From: JAGLOK01 sp963676355
GTDB taxonomy: Bacteria; Bacillota; Clostridia; Christensenellales; UMGS416
NCBI GenBank assembly: GCA_963676355.1
Contig: OY781093.1
Coordinates: 744,001-808,000, forward strand
Direction of reading: 5' to 3'
Length of the DNA: 64,000 nt
Positions 42,752-52,431 of this stretch are shown piece by piece. How positions within the stretch are numbered: the first letter of the stretch is position 1; each line of letters begins with the position of its first letter. The translations under genes were made by a program, and so were the position numbers. The notes under the pieces were generated by a model. It saw only the letters and a list, made by a program, of their open reading frames with translations, was not told the DNA's origin and did not search any database.

Positions 42752-44452
42752 GTGAAAAATAATACTATGATTAAATCAGGACCAATTCTAAATGCTTACC
42801 CAGACAGTATTGGCGGCACTTTAAAGGATATCATAGCCTTTTTAAAAAATCCGGAACTTAAAAATGTGTTTCAATCATTTTATATTTTACCGAGCATATT
42901 TAACACTGATTTAGACCGAGGATTTTCAGTAATTGACTATAATTTGAATGAAGTTTATGCGGATTATGAGGATATCGGAGAATTAAAAGAATTAGGAATT
43001 AACCTGATGTTTGATTTTGTTTTAAATCACTCATCAGTACTGTCTAAACAATTCCAAGACATTATTAAAAACGGCAGTGAATCAAAATATCTGGACTTCT
43101 TCATAAACTGGAACAAATTTTGGGAAGGCAAAGGCGAATTAACCAATGAAGGCTATATCATGCCTGATGATAAATATATAAAGGACATGTTCTTTAGAAA
43201 ACCAGGCCTTCCAATTCTTATGGTTAGGATGCCTGATGGGAGCAAAGTGCCATACTGGAATACATTTTATCAAGCAGTCAGTTACCCAGAAATCAATTAT
43301 CAGGATTTAATGGACGTTACGAACATACAATATCTTTCAGCATGCAAACTGTCGGATTTAGTAAATGGAGCAATTAATGACGGAAAAGAACCTTCTGAGA
43401 TTGATTTTGATGGATTTATAAAATATAAAGACAAAGTTGTTGAGTTGTTGGAGACTAAACGAAAATATCTGGGGCAAATGGACTTAAACATCAAGTCGCC
43501 GCTGGTTTGGGAGTTTTATGACGAGACACTGAGAAAGCTTTCGGAATACGGAGCTAAGATAGTAAGACTTGATGCTTTCGCATATGCGCCGAAAGAGCCG
43601 GGCGAGAAAAACTTCCTGAATGAACCTGGAACATGGGAGTTGCTTGATCGTGTGGAAGATCTTGCCAGCGGTTATGGATTGAAGCTTTTGCCTGAGATAC
43701 ATTCAAGATATGAAGAAAAAACACATGAGCAAATAACTGAAAAAGGCTATATGACATATGATTTTTTTCTTCCCGGATTGATCATATATACGTTGGAATC
43801 GGGATCAAACGAGTATTTGAAAAAATGGATAACAGACATTCAGGAAAAAAATATTACAGCAATAAACATGCTTGGGTGTCACGATGGAATTCCGCTATTG
43901 GATTTGAAGGGATTATTGCCTGATGAGAAAATAGAAGACTTGATAAAAGTTATAGTTGACCGCGGAGGCAGAGTTAAAGACCTTCATGGGAAAAAGAATA
44001 TTTATTATCAGGTTAATTCTACATACTACAGCGCATTGGGTGAAGATGATAAGAAAATGCTTTTGGCAAGAGCGATACAGATATTTATGCCTGGAATACC
44101 ACAGGTGTGGTATTTGGATTTATTTGCAGGAAAGAATGACTATGAAGCAGTTAAGAATGCGGGAGCCGGTGGACATAAGGAGATTAACCGCACGAATATA
44201 TCACTGGATAATGCAGTTGGCGATATAGGAAGAGATATTGTCCGAAACCAATTGAAGTTAATTCAATTTCGAAACACTTTCCCAGCATTTGATATTGGCT
44301 CTGAGCTTACGGTATGCAGTTCTGAAAAGGACGTTTTAGAATTATACTGGCAAAAGGATGGATATAAAGCAATTTTAAAGGCAGACTTAAAGAATCTTGA
44401 TTTTAGTATAACTGCTTATAACAATGAAAAAGAAGTTCCATTCGAGCTCTAA
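42752..44452 (+). CDS. GH13 family glycoside phosphorylase, sucrose-phosphorylase-like
   Basis: This 566-residue enzyme follows the GH13 subfamily 18 pattern: GGTLKDIIAFL, LPSIFNTDLDRGFSVIDY, MFDFVLNHSS, nucleophile D274 in VRLDAFAYAPKE, acid/base E315 in LPEIHSRY, the transition-state pair H377-D378 in GCHDGIPLLDLKG, and YQVNSTYYSALGEDD, IPQVWYLDLFAGKND. Such enzymes phosphorolyse sucrose, sucrose-6-phosphate, glucosylglycerol or glucosylglycerate to glucose-1-phosphate. Subfamily specificity cannot be set by eye. It starts at GTG after AGGTGAG. No signal peptide. Adjacent kinase and upstream operator put it under the LacI-type regulator. Confidence 0.88.
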   Translation: MKNNTMIKSGPILNAYPDSIGGTLKDIIAFLKNPELKNVFQSFYILPSIFNTDLDRGFSVIDYNLNEVYADYEDIGELKELGINLMFDFVLNHSSVLSKQFQDIIKNGSESKYLDFFINWNKFWEGKGELTNEGYIMPDDKYIKDMFFRKPGLPILMVRMPDGSKVPYWNTFYQAVSYPEINYQDLMDVTNIQYLSACKLSDLVNGAINDGKEPSEIDFDGFIKYKDKVVELLETKRKYLGQMDLNIKSPLVWEFYDETLRKLSEYGAKIVRLDAFAYAPKEPGEKNFLNEPGTWELLDRVEDLASGYGLKLLPEIHSRYEEKTHEQITEKGYMTYDFFLPGLIIYTLESGSNEYLKKWITDIQEKNITAINMLGCHDGIPLLDLKGLLPDEKIEDLIKVIVDRGGRVKDLHGKKNIYYQVNSTYYSALGEDDKKMLLARAIQIFMPGIPQVWYLDLFAGKNDYEAVKNAGAGGHKEINRTNISLDNAVGDIGRDIVRNQLKLIQFRNTFPAFDIGSELTVCSSEKDVLELYWQKDGYKAILKADLKNLDFSITAYNNEKEVPFEL

Positions 44453-44619
44453 AAAAAGATAGGGGTATTATTCGTCAGCTTGTTTTTGGAATAAAGATTA
44501 AAGCACTTATTATCAGCAGTTTAATTATAAGACGGTTGAAAAATAGAGGCATAAAGGGCTATAGTATAAGTAAGTAATCAAATATGCTTTTGAATGTTTA
44601 TTGACAATTAATTATATTT

Positions 44620-46368
44620 GTGTGTTTATGGGAATGGTGTAAATATGGAAATGAGGCGATTAAAATAAAAAGCAAAGGTTCTTTAGTTTTTCGCACAAGC
44701 GTTTTGATTGCGCTTATACTTTTTTTGCAAGTTTCTTTATTGATAGCTAATAATGCTTATTCTTATTCAAGAGCCACTCAGAATATATTGGATTCTCAAA
44801 AAAGCACAATGGCAGTAGCTTTAGAGCAGGCAAGAAATGATTTGAAGCATTCAACATCCATTTTAAATGAGCTCTCAGGTGATTATATTAATTACAGTGA
44901 TTCTAATTTTACTGATAAAAGTGAATTGAACAGGTATTTTGCGCTTATTGATTTAGCAAGCCAGTTGGAAGCGAAAATATCAAACAATGAAATGATTGAA
45001 TGTTTATTTTTTTCAAGCAAAATAAATGATTCACAGCTAACTAGGTATAATTCACAAATATTTGGAATGCAGAAACTGGAGATTGATGATTTTATAAAAA
45101 ACAATAAAGGTTTTGAAAACGATGCTATTGATGAAAACTGGCACATTGTGTCTATCAATGGCGTCAATTATATTATGCAAGTGTTTAGTTTGGACACTGC
45201 GGATATAGGTGTATTGATTAAGATCAACCATTTTGTGCAAATGATTGAAAATATGACTGATCAAACAAAGAGTCAATATGTTTTTGCGGATAATGAGGGA
45301 AATATTATAGGTAGTGGTACACTGACTTTTTTGAGTGAAAACAATAAAATAGACAACAGTACTGATATCGTCACTAAATATGAAAAACAATATCTGTTAA
45401 TAACAAAGGCATTGGGAAAAACACCAATGCTATTAACTTGTATAGTGAAACGTTCTGATGTTTATCTTGGGATTGATGTTGTGCAATGGATGGTAATATT
45501 ATTTTCGTTGATATCAATTTTTATAATTCTAGTAAGCATATTATATTTGAAAAAATTCATAATTACACCAATAAAAGAATTGGTGATAGCCACAAAAGAA
45601 GTCGAGAAAGGAAATCTGGATTATCAGATGACCGAAGAGGTGTCAACTTCTGAATTTGAATTGTTAATTAACTCGTTTAATGGAATGACTAAAGAAATTA
45701 AAACGCTTAAAATACTAAGCTACGAAGAAAAGATTGAAAAACATAAAGCGGAATTGAAATATCTGCAGATGCAGATAAGGCCACATTTTTACCTCAATGC
45801 TATAAATACTATTTCAAGCCTATCGCTGCAAAAGAGCAATGAAGAGATAAATAAGTTTATAATTGCGTTATCGAATTATTTAAGATATATGTTTACTGAT
45901 AATCTAGCTTTAGTCACTGTTAAAAATGAGGTAGACCATGCCGTAGACTATATTAAGCTTCAGCAAATCAAATTTCCAAATATGATTTTTTACATGACAG
46001 AGATTAATAAAGAATGCACAGATTTTTTGTTGCCAAAGTTTTTAATACAAACCTTTGTAGAAAATATATTTAAGCATGCCTTTTATGGAGATAACATGTT
46101 GTCAATATTTATAAGAGCTGATTATATTGAAAACGCGGGAGAAGAATATGCTAAAATAATAATAGAAGATAACGGAGAAGGTTTCGATGAAAGCTATTTA
46201 AATGGCGGATCTTTCGGTAAGGAAAACATAGGGATTACAAATATTAAAAAAACACTCGAGCTAACTTATGGTAGGGATAATCTTCTGACTCTATCAAACA
46301 ATGATGAAGGAGGCGCTCGTGTTGAAGTTAGGATTCCCAAAAGTGTAAATGGAAGTGAGAAACAATGA
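44620..46368 (+). CDS. YesM-type sensor histidine kinase, start uncertain
   Basis: The open frame gives 582 residues from a GTG at 44620. It has a membrane helix near residues 24-42, an extracellular sensor region of about 240 residues, a second helix near 288-308, a HAMP domain, a His_kinase domain with H389 in IRPHFYLNAIN, and an ATPase domain (IIEDNGEGFDE, KENIGITNIKKTL). Residues before KIKSKGSLVF look unnatural and no ribosome site precedes the GTG. An ATG at 44645 in the other frame reads MEMRRLK and would join the kinase by one extra A in the A-run at 44662-44665. It overlaps the YesN-type regulator by 4 bases. Confidence 0.85.
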   Translation: MCLWEWCKYGNEAIKIKSKGSLVFRTSVLIALILFLQVSLLIANNAYSYSRATQNILDSQKSTMAVALEQARNDLKHSTSILNELSGDYINYSDSNFTDKSELNRYFALIDLASQLEAKISNNEMIECLFFSSKINDSQLTRYNSQIFGMQKLEIDDFIKNNKGFENDAIDENWHIVSINGVNYIMQVFSLDTADIGVLIKINHFVQMIENMTDQTKSQYVFADNEGNIIGSGTLTFLSENNKIDNSTDIVTKYEKQYLLITKALGKTPMLLTCIVKRSDVYLGIDVVQWMVILFSLISIFIILVSILYLKKFIITPIKELVIATKEVEKGNLDYQMTEEVSTSEFELLINSFNGMTKEIKTLKILSYEEKIEKHKAELKYLQMQIRPHFYLNAINTISSLSLQKSNEEINKFIIALSNYLRYMFTDNLALVTVKNEVDHAVDYIKLQQIKFPNMIFYMTEINKECTDFLLPKFLIQTFVENIFKHAFYGDNMLSIFIRADYIENAGEEYAKIIIEDNGEGFDESYLNGGSFGKENIGITNIKKTLELTYGRDNLLTLSNNDEGGARVEVRIPKSVNGSEKQ

Positions 46369-47963
46369 GAGTTCTAATAGTAGATGACGATATACCAACT
46401 ACCCAGGCAATAAAAAAATCAATAGATTGGAACTTGATGTCAATCTATAATGTGGATGTTGCTCACAATATTTTCAGAGCAAAAAGTATAATTTCTGAAA
46501 ATGTTCCGGATGTAATAATTTGTGATATTGAAATGCCAAAAGGATCTGGCATTGATTTAATAAAATGGGTCAGAGAAAACAAAATGGAATGTAAGTTTGT
46601 CTTTTTAACTTGCCATGATGAGTTTATTTATGCCTCTGAAGCCATAAACTATGATACTGAAGCTTATATAACAAAACCTTTTGAAGTGGAAAAACTTCAG
46701 ATGGCAATAATAAAAGCGATTGAGAAAATCACATATAACAAAGAACTTAAGTTGTTCAGCAACTATGGAGAAAAGTGGATAAATAGTTCTATAAGACGAG
46801 AGAAAAGCTTTTGGAGAGAACTGATTTTCGGTATGCTTGATGAAGGAATGAAAAATATCGGCGATGAAATCGAAACCAGAGGATTTGAGATTGATGCAGT
46901 CTCGAAATACAGACTCATACTGGGATCAGTAAAAGAAACTCATTTGAAAGAAAAAGGATGGGATTCTACAACTTTTAGATATGCATTGGCTAATATTTCA
47001 AGTGAAATTATGATGGATAGGACAGATGCTCTGCGTGTTGTTGACTATTATATTTCAGGGAGATATATGGTTGCAATAATCATGTCAGGAAATTATGAGA
47101 TTGATCAAGTTAACAAAAAATGCCGTAAACTCATTTTAATGTGTAAGAAGTATCTTCAATGCAGCATAACATGTTATACAAGCGGAAAAAAGATGATTGA
47201 AAATCTGTCTGAAACACGGGCTCTGCTTGAAGAAGCGGATGCGCTTAATCTTATAAAGACAAATACAGTTATTCACGTAGACGAACATAAAAATATTAAA
47301 GGAGGTGTCGCTGACGGATATGAATTTGACAGTGACAGTATAGAAAAGCTCCTATATAGTGAAAAAAGTGTGGAAGCTGTTAATGTTCTTAGAGCGGAAC
47401 TTGAAAGTATTGCAGCCAAAGGAATATTGAACCTTGAAATAATGCGTAGCATTCAACACGATTATATGCAGATTATATATTCAATTTTATACAAAAATGA
47501 CGTCCAAGCACATGAGTTGTTTTCTGATGCCCCGTCGCGCAATTTATTTAAATTATCAGAAAGCTCTGTTTTTGAAATGATGAAATGGGCAAGCTATGTT
47601 ACGTCAAAGACATTTGAATACATTAAAGAAACCCGAGAAGCTGAAACTATCGTGGAAAAACTAAAAAGGTATATGGCGGACAATTACACAAAGAAATTAA
47701 GCAGAAATGATATCGCATCCAATGTATTTCTTTCTCCTGATTATGTTTCTAAGATATTCTATAAAGAAACAGGAGTGTATATAAAAGATTATCTTAACGA
47801 ACTGAGGCTGGAAAAAGCAAAGCAACTACTGAATGAAGGTAAGATGAATATTAGTGAGATTGCAGCTGCTGTAGGATTTGAAAATTTCTCTTACTTTTCC
47901 ACACTGTTTAAAAAATCGACTGGGGTATCACCAAGCGAGTATAAAAAAAACCATATTAAATGA
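46365..47963 (+). CDS. YesN-type response regulator with AraC DNA-binding domain
   Basis: The 532-residue protein has a receiver domain with acidic V-D-D-D near residue 6-9 and phosphoacceptor D54 in VIICDIEMPKGSG, a central region of about 300 residues of unknown fold, and a C-terminal AraC helix-turn-helix pair (LSRNDIASNVFLSPDYVSKIF and MNISEIAAAVGFENFSYFST, ending STGVSPSEYKKNH). YesMN pairs commonly activate nearby carbohydrate ABC transporters; a binding-protein/permease set starts 1.9 kb downstream. GGAAGTGAG precedes the ATG. Confidence 0.93.
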   Translation: MRVLIVDDDIPTTQAIKKSIDWNLMSIYNVDVAHNIFRAKSIISENVPDVIICDIEMPKGSGIDLIKWVRENKMECKFVFLTCHDEFIYASEAINYDTEAYITKPFEVEKLQMAIIKAIEKITYNKELKLFSNYGEKWINSSIRREKSFWRELIFGMLDEGMKNIGDEIETRGFEIDAVSKYRLILGSVKETHLKEKGWDSTTFRYALANISSEIMMDRTDALRVVDYYISGRYMVAIIMSGNYEIDQVNKKCRKLILMCKKYLQCSITCYTSGKKMIENLSETRALLEEADALNLIKTNTVIHVDEHKNIKGGVADGYEFDSDSIEKLLYSEKSVEAVNVLRAELESIAAKGILNLEIMRSIQHDYMQIIYSILYKNDVQAHELFSDAPSRNLFKLSESSVFEMMKWASYVTSKTFEYIKETREAETIVEKLKRYMADNYTKKLSRNDIASNVFLSPDYVSKIFYKETGVYIKDYLNELRLEKAKQLLNEGKMNISEIAAAVGFENFSYFSTLFKKSTGVSPSEYKKNHIK

Positions 47964-48147
47964 AAACCTATTTTGCAATAGTCTTTTCTGTAAAATTAAA
48001 AGAACATTCGGCATTTTTGAATGTTTTGGGAATTTCTTCTTGTATATAATTAAATAGCACACATAATACTCTATCTATACGGAATAATAGCTTCATTTAG
48101 TGATGGTGTTATTAATGTGCTAAAAAAATTATAGGAGAAGCCTTATT

Positions 48148-49665
48148 ATGACAAGGAAAGAATTTGAGAGAGTTACTCCGCCTGAAGTGGGCATTTCTTG
48201 CAAAAGCATTAACAATTTGCTTGAAAAATTGGAAGGAAAAACAGAAATGCATGGTCTTATGATTATGCGTCACGGTAAAATTTGTGCCGAGGGATGGTGG
48301 ACCCCTTATGCACCTGGCATAAGACATGGCCTTCAGTCACTTACTAAAACATATGCTGCAACTGCTGTTGGTATCGCTTGCAAGGAAGGATTGCTGAAGC
48401 TTGAAGACAGGGTCATTGATATCTTTAAAGAGGAAGCACCGGAAAATCCGAGCGAGAACCTGAAGAAACTCAAAGTAAGGGACGTTTTATGCATGGGATG
48501 TGGCATGGACACTATGCAGAGGCCTTCCGAGGATTGGATACGTGAGTTTTTGGCAACTCCGGTAAATCATGAACCAGGCACTACCTATATGTATAACAGC
48601 ACAGGATCAACTCTGCTTGGTGCAATGGTTAGAAAAGTTACAGGCTTGGGTTTGCATGATTATCTGAAGCCGAGGCTTTTTGATAAAATAGGAATAGATG
48701 CGGACAATCTTCTTTGGATGCATATGCCGGACGGAATGGAAGTAGGCGGCGGCGGACTATTTGCTACAACAGAAGATAACCTAAGGCTTATGAAGCTTTA
48801 CAGCGATGGCGGTGTATGGGAAGGCGAAAGAATACTTTCGCAAGACTATGTTGCAAAGGCAACAACGCTGCAAAACGAGTCCGCTACTGAAGAAGCTAAC
48901 AACCCGGATGCAAAGGACAATTTCGTGGGATATGGATTCCAGATGTGGATGTGCAGACCCGAAGGTGTCTACCGCGCAGATGGCGCAATGGGACAGTTCT
49001 CGATAGTGGTTCCCGACCTTGATATGATAATATCCATCAATGAAACGGCAATGGGAGCTCATTGGGCTCAGCACACACTGGATGTAGTGTGGGAGTTCCT
49101 TGATGAAGTGAGGTTAGGCGAAACTGATGACAGTGAAGATGCAGCTTTGAAGCTGAAAAAAAGGATGTCGGTGCTTTCACTTCCTGCGCCGAAGTTCTCG
49201 CCTTTTTCTGAGACAATAGAAAAAATCAACAATATAAAATATAGCACGGTGAGCGGCAAATTTGGATTTGAAAACATGATAGGCGCTCTTATGAGCGGAA
49301 AACCAGCTTCAAGTGGAATAGAAAGCTTTTCTTTCAATTTCGCCTATGATAGTTGTGATTTTGAATTTGCTCAGGATGGCAAAACATATTGTGTAAGCGT
49401 TGCAACTGACGGAACAAGAAAACTGAATGTTGTTAATCTTGAAACTAGCATTACTCAAAAGCTTTATTTAAACGGATGGTGGAGCAAAGAAGATACATTT
49501 AGCATTACTGCAAGATGGGTGGAAACATGCTTTGAAAAGCGACTGGATTTTGCATTTACAGGTGATGAAATTTTAATTGAGTCAGAAGATACTGTAGGCG
49601 GATTTGGCGCCCTTTTTGGAATAAATAACAAAGATGTGCAGATAAAAGCTGTGAAACAAGCATAA
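48148..49665 (+). CDS. Serine hydrolase, beta-lactamase fold (paralogue 2)
   Basis: The 505-residue protein closely follows the gene at 34994: SLTK at S64-K67, YMYNSTGS giving a regular YxN motif, EVGGGGLFATTEDNLRL, and ADGAMGQF as third element, followed by a beta-rich C-terminal domain. All catalytic motifs are intact. It has no signal peptide. AGGAG precedes the ATG. It lies between the YesMN pair and the solute-binding protein, so it is likely induced with the transporter and acts on imported material. Confidence 0.9.
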   Translation: MTRKEFERVTPPEVGISCKSINNLLEKLEGKTEMHGLMIMRHGKICAEGWWTPYAPGIRHGLQSLTKTYAATAVGIACKEGLLKLEDRVIDIFKEEAPENPSENLKKLKVRDVLCMGCGMDTMQRPSEDWIREFLATPVNHEPGTTYMYNSTGSTLLGAMVRKVTGLGLHDYLKPRLFDKIGIDADNLLWMHMPDGMEVGGGGLFATTEDNLRLMKLYSDGGVWEGERILSQDYVAKATTLQNESATEEANNPDAKDNFVGYGFQMWMCRPEGVYRADGAMGQFSIVVPDLDMIISINETAMGAHWAQHTLDVVWEFLDEVRLGETDDSEDAALKLKKRMSVLSLPAPKFSPFSETIEKINNIKYSTVSGKFGFENMIGALMSGKPASSGIESFSFNFAYDSCDFEFAQDGKTYCVSVATDGTRKLNVVNLETSITQKLYLNGWWSKEDTFSITARWVETCFEKRLDFAFTGDEILIESEDTVGGFGALFGINNKDVQIKAVKQA

Positions 49666-49827
49666 TATTTGACGTAAAATGAATTTTTGGGAATATCTTC
49701 TTATTATTTGCGAATTTAATAAAATCAGTTCGTTAAATTAAAAAATTAGTGCATATAAATGAAAGAAAGAAATCCTTAATGTCAAATATAATACATTATG
49801 TAGTAACACATATTTAGGAGGAGAATT

Positions 49828-51405
49828 ATGAAAAGAGCAATGAAACTAATCTCGATTTTGTTGGCTTTGACTTTGGCACTAGCATTATTTGCTGGTTGCA
49901 AAACTGATAAAGCTGAACAAAATCCAAGCGACACAGCAACTAAAGAAGCAAGCGATAAGGACTCTAAAGATGAAACAGTAAAAGAAGAGCCGGCTGAAGT
50001 TGAAAATGTGGTTCTTTACTTGGTCACTTTTAACAATATTCCGGATGATTACAGTCAAATTAGTGAGGCTATAAACGAATATGTAGCAGAAACTTATCCG
50101 GATGCTAATGTTGCACTGGAACTTAAACTGTTCGGACCGGCTGAATATGCAGACAAAATTAATCTTGCAATGCAGAGTGGAACACCTATGGATATTTATA
50201 TCCCATTGGGAATCCAATCTTATATCGCAAACAACCAGTGCTATGCTATTGAAGATCTAATTCCTGAATATGGTCAGGGAATAACAGAAATTCTTGCAAA
50301 CGATTTTGGTGATGGCGCATTTGAAGTTTTCACAAAAGACGGACATATTTATGGTGTTCCTGTAAACAAAGGTATGATAGTAACTCCTACTCTTACACTT
50401 GATCAGGATATTTTAGATGAAACTGGATTCACAATGGATGATATCAACTCAATATGGGATTTACCGCCTGTATTTGACAAGGTATTAGAACTTTATCCGG
50501 ATGTATATCCTTTTGCCGGCACAAATCAGCAGGATTCAGGCATAATGATGATACTCAAGGCAGAAAAGGAATATGATCCTTTATCAGAAACTAAACCTAT
50601 GGGTGTAACATTTGGCGATAATAGCGAAGTTGTAAACCTTTATGAAAGTCAAGAATTTTATGACTACATCAGCCTTATGTATGACTGGTCACAAAAAGGA
50701 TATATGCCAAGCGATATGGCTACATCAACAACAAGAGCAACAGAACTTATTGCAGCTGACAGACTTTTCAGCACATGGGCAGGATACGGCGGAGACTCAA
50801 TCGCAACAACAATGTCTGCTTCAACTGGCAAGAACATAAGCGGAAAATGGTTGACAGACTTTTACTTGTGCACATCTGATGCAGGCCTTGCAATGGCAAT
50901 ATCAAGCACAACAAAAGTTCCTGAAGCAGCTATGAAAATGCTTGATATAATCTATACTGACGAATATGTTATAAACACTATTCTTTATGGTATTGAAGAT
51001 GTGGACTATGTAAAAGTAGACGAACATCATTGGGCATATCCTGAAGGACTTGATGCTAACACTGTTTCTTATACAGCTGCATACTGCACAGGTGTTATTG
51101 GCTCTGAATCACTTCAGCTTCAACCTGCAGGCGTAAGTTATGACGACGTACTTTTAAAACTTGAACAGAACAGACAATCAAAACGTTCACCTTTCTTCGG
51201 ATTTTCGTTTGATCCATCAGAAGTTACAAATGAACTTACTGCTTTGGAAAATGTTTATGACCAGTATATGCCTGGCTTGATTTGCGGAAGCTTTGATCCA
51301 GATACTGCAATTCCAGAATTTAATGAAGCACTTAAGGAAGCTGGCATTGATACTGTAATAGCTGCAAAGCAACAACAGCTTGATGCTTGGTTGGCAAACA
51401 GATAA
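49828..51405 (+). CDS. Extracellular solute-binding lipoprotein (LplA/DUF3502-like)
   Basis: This 525-residue protein has a lipoprotein signal with lipid Cys C24 (LFAGC), an acidic Asp/Glu/Lys spacer, and a family 1-type sugar-binding fold with a DUF3502-like C-terminus (FDPDTAIPEFNEALKEAGID, ending QQQLDAWLANR). It should capture an oligosaccharide or glycoside for the two permeases that follow. AGGAGG precedes the ATG. A hairpin separates it from the permease, as in operons that make more binding protein than permease. No ATPase gene is nearby; a shared MsmK-type ATPase is likely. Confidence 0.93.
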   Translation: MKRAMKLISILLALTLALALFAGCKTDKAEQNPSDTATKEASDKDSKDETVKEEPAEVENVVLYLVTFNNIPDDYSQISEAINEYVAETYPDANVALELKLFGPAEYADKINLAMQSGTPMDIYIPLGIQSYIANNQCYAIEDLIPEYGQGITEILANDFGDGAFEVFTKDGHIYGVPVNKGMIVTPTLTLDQDILDETGFTMDDINSIWDLPPVFDKVLELYPDVYPFAGTNQQDSGIMMILKAEKEYDPLSETKPMGVTFGDNSEVVNLYESQEFYDYISLMYDWSQKGYMPSDMATSTTRATELIAADRLFSTWAGYGGDSIATTMSASTGKNISGKWLTDFYLCTSDAGLAMAISSTTKVPEAAMKMLDIIYTDEYVINTILYGIEDVDYVKVDEHHWAYPEGLDANTVSYTAAYCTGVIGSESLQLQPAGVSYDDVLLKLEQNRQSKRSPFFGFSFDPSEVTNELTALENVYDQYMPGLICGSFDPDTAIPEFNEALKEAGIDTVIAAKQQQLDAWLANR

Positions 51406-51427
51406 CAAAAGCGATTATGTTTTTATG

Positions 51428-51456
51428 GAATGAGGTTGCGTTAAGCTTCCTCATTC
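51428..51456 (+). terminator. Intercistronic hairpin between binding protein and permease
   Basis: GAATGAGG at 51428-51435 pairs with CCTCATTC at 51449-51456, with a 13-base loop; only a short T-rich tail follows. It may act as a partial terminator or protect the binding-protein mRNA. Confidence 0.5.
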
Positions 51457-51480
51457 TGTTTAAATGAGGGAAAAGGAAAA

Positions 51481-52422
51481 ATGAAAAAAAACAATAATAT
51501 TGCTTCATCAAAACGAAAAAACAGATTTAAAAAAGATTTACCGCTGTTTTTGATTGCTTTGCCTGGACTTATATATTTTTTAATTAACAACTATATACCT
51601 ATGGCAGGAATATTTATAGCTTTCAAGAAGATTGATTATGTAAAAGGAATTTTCGGCAGCGATTGGAGTGGCTTTGACAACTTTAAGTTTCTATTCCAGA
51701 CTAAAGATGCTTGGATTATGATAAGAAATACAGTGTCGTATAACGTTACATTTATAATTTTAGGCACGATATGTGCTGTTTTTATTGCGATACTTATGGC
51801 GGAAGTGAGCAAATACTTCCTTGCGAAGATATTTCAGGCTGGACTTATTCTGCCTAACCTTGTATCAATGGTAGTAATAGCATATCTGGTATATGCATTT
51901 TTAAACTCAGAGACGGGACTTGTAAATATGTCAATACTTCCTGCTTTGGGGAAAGATACTATAAGCTGGTACGCGCAAGCAAAATACTGGCCTTTTATTT
52001 TGGTAATAGTACAGATGTGGAAAACCGCAGGATATTCTTCTATTGTATACATAGCAAGTATTACGGGTATTGATAAAGGAATATATGAAGCGGCAAGGAT
52101 TGATGGAGCCGGAAAGCTCAGGCAGATCTTTTCAATAACTTTACCAATGTTAAAACCAACAATTATAATTATGATATTAATGAGTTTGGGAAGGATTTTT
52201 GCATCTGACTTCGGTTTGTTTTATCAGGTACCTATGAACTCAGGAGCGTTATTCAAGGTAACACAAACAATTGATACATATGTTTATCGAGGATTGATGA
52301 CTTATGGAAACATCGGTATGTCATCCGCTGCCGGCTTGTTTCAATCCGTTATAGGATTTTCTCTTGTCATGGGAGCTAATACAGTTGTAAGAAGAGTCAG
52401 TGCGGATAACGCATTATTTTAG
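51481..52422 (+). CDS. Sugar ABC transporter permease, LplB-like
   Basis: This 313-residue protein has six predicted membrane helices and the LplB opening (PLFLIALPGLIYFLINNYIPMAGIFIAFK). The EAA loop that contacts the ATPase reads YEAARIDGAGKLRQIFSITLPMLKP. It starts after AAAGGA and precedes the second permease by 9 bases. The protein forms a heterodimeric channel with the next gene product for uptake of a glycoside or oligosaccharide. Confidence 0.94.
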   Translation: MKKNNNIASSKRKNRFKKDLPLFLIALPGLIYFLINNYIPMAGIFIAFKKIDYVKGIFGSDWSGFDNFKFLFQTKDAWIMIRNTVSYNVTFIILGTICAVFIAILMAEVSKYFLAKIFQAGLILPNLVSMVVIAYLVYAFLNSETGLVNMSILPALGKDTISWYAQAKYWPFILVIVQMWKTAGYSSIVYIASITGIDKGIYEAARIDGAGKLRQIFSITLPMLKPTIIIMILMSLGRIFASDFGLFYQVPMNSGALFKVTQTIDTYVYRGLMTYGNIGMSSAAGLFQSVIGFSLVMGANTVVRRVSADNALF

Positions 52423-52431
52423 GAGGGTAGA

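Noticed and set aside
48003..48025. Terminator after the YesN-type gene
   Set aside because: Only a 7-bp AT-rich stem with a large loop and a poor T tail; too weak to call.
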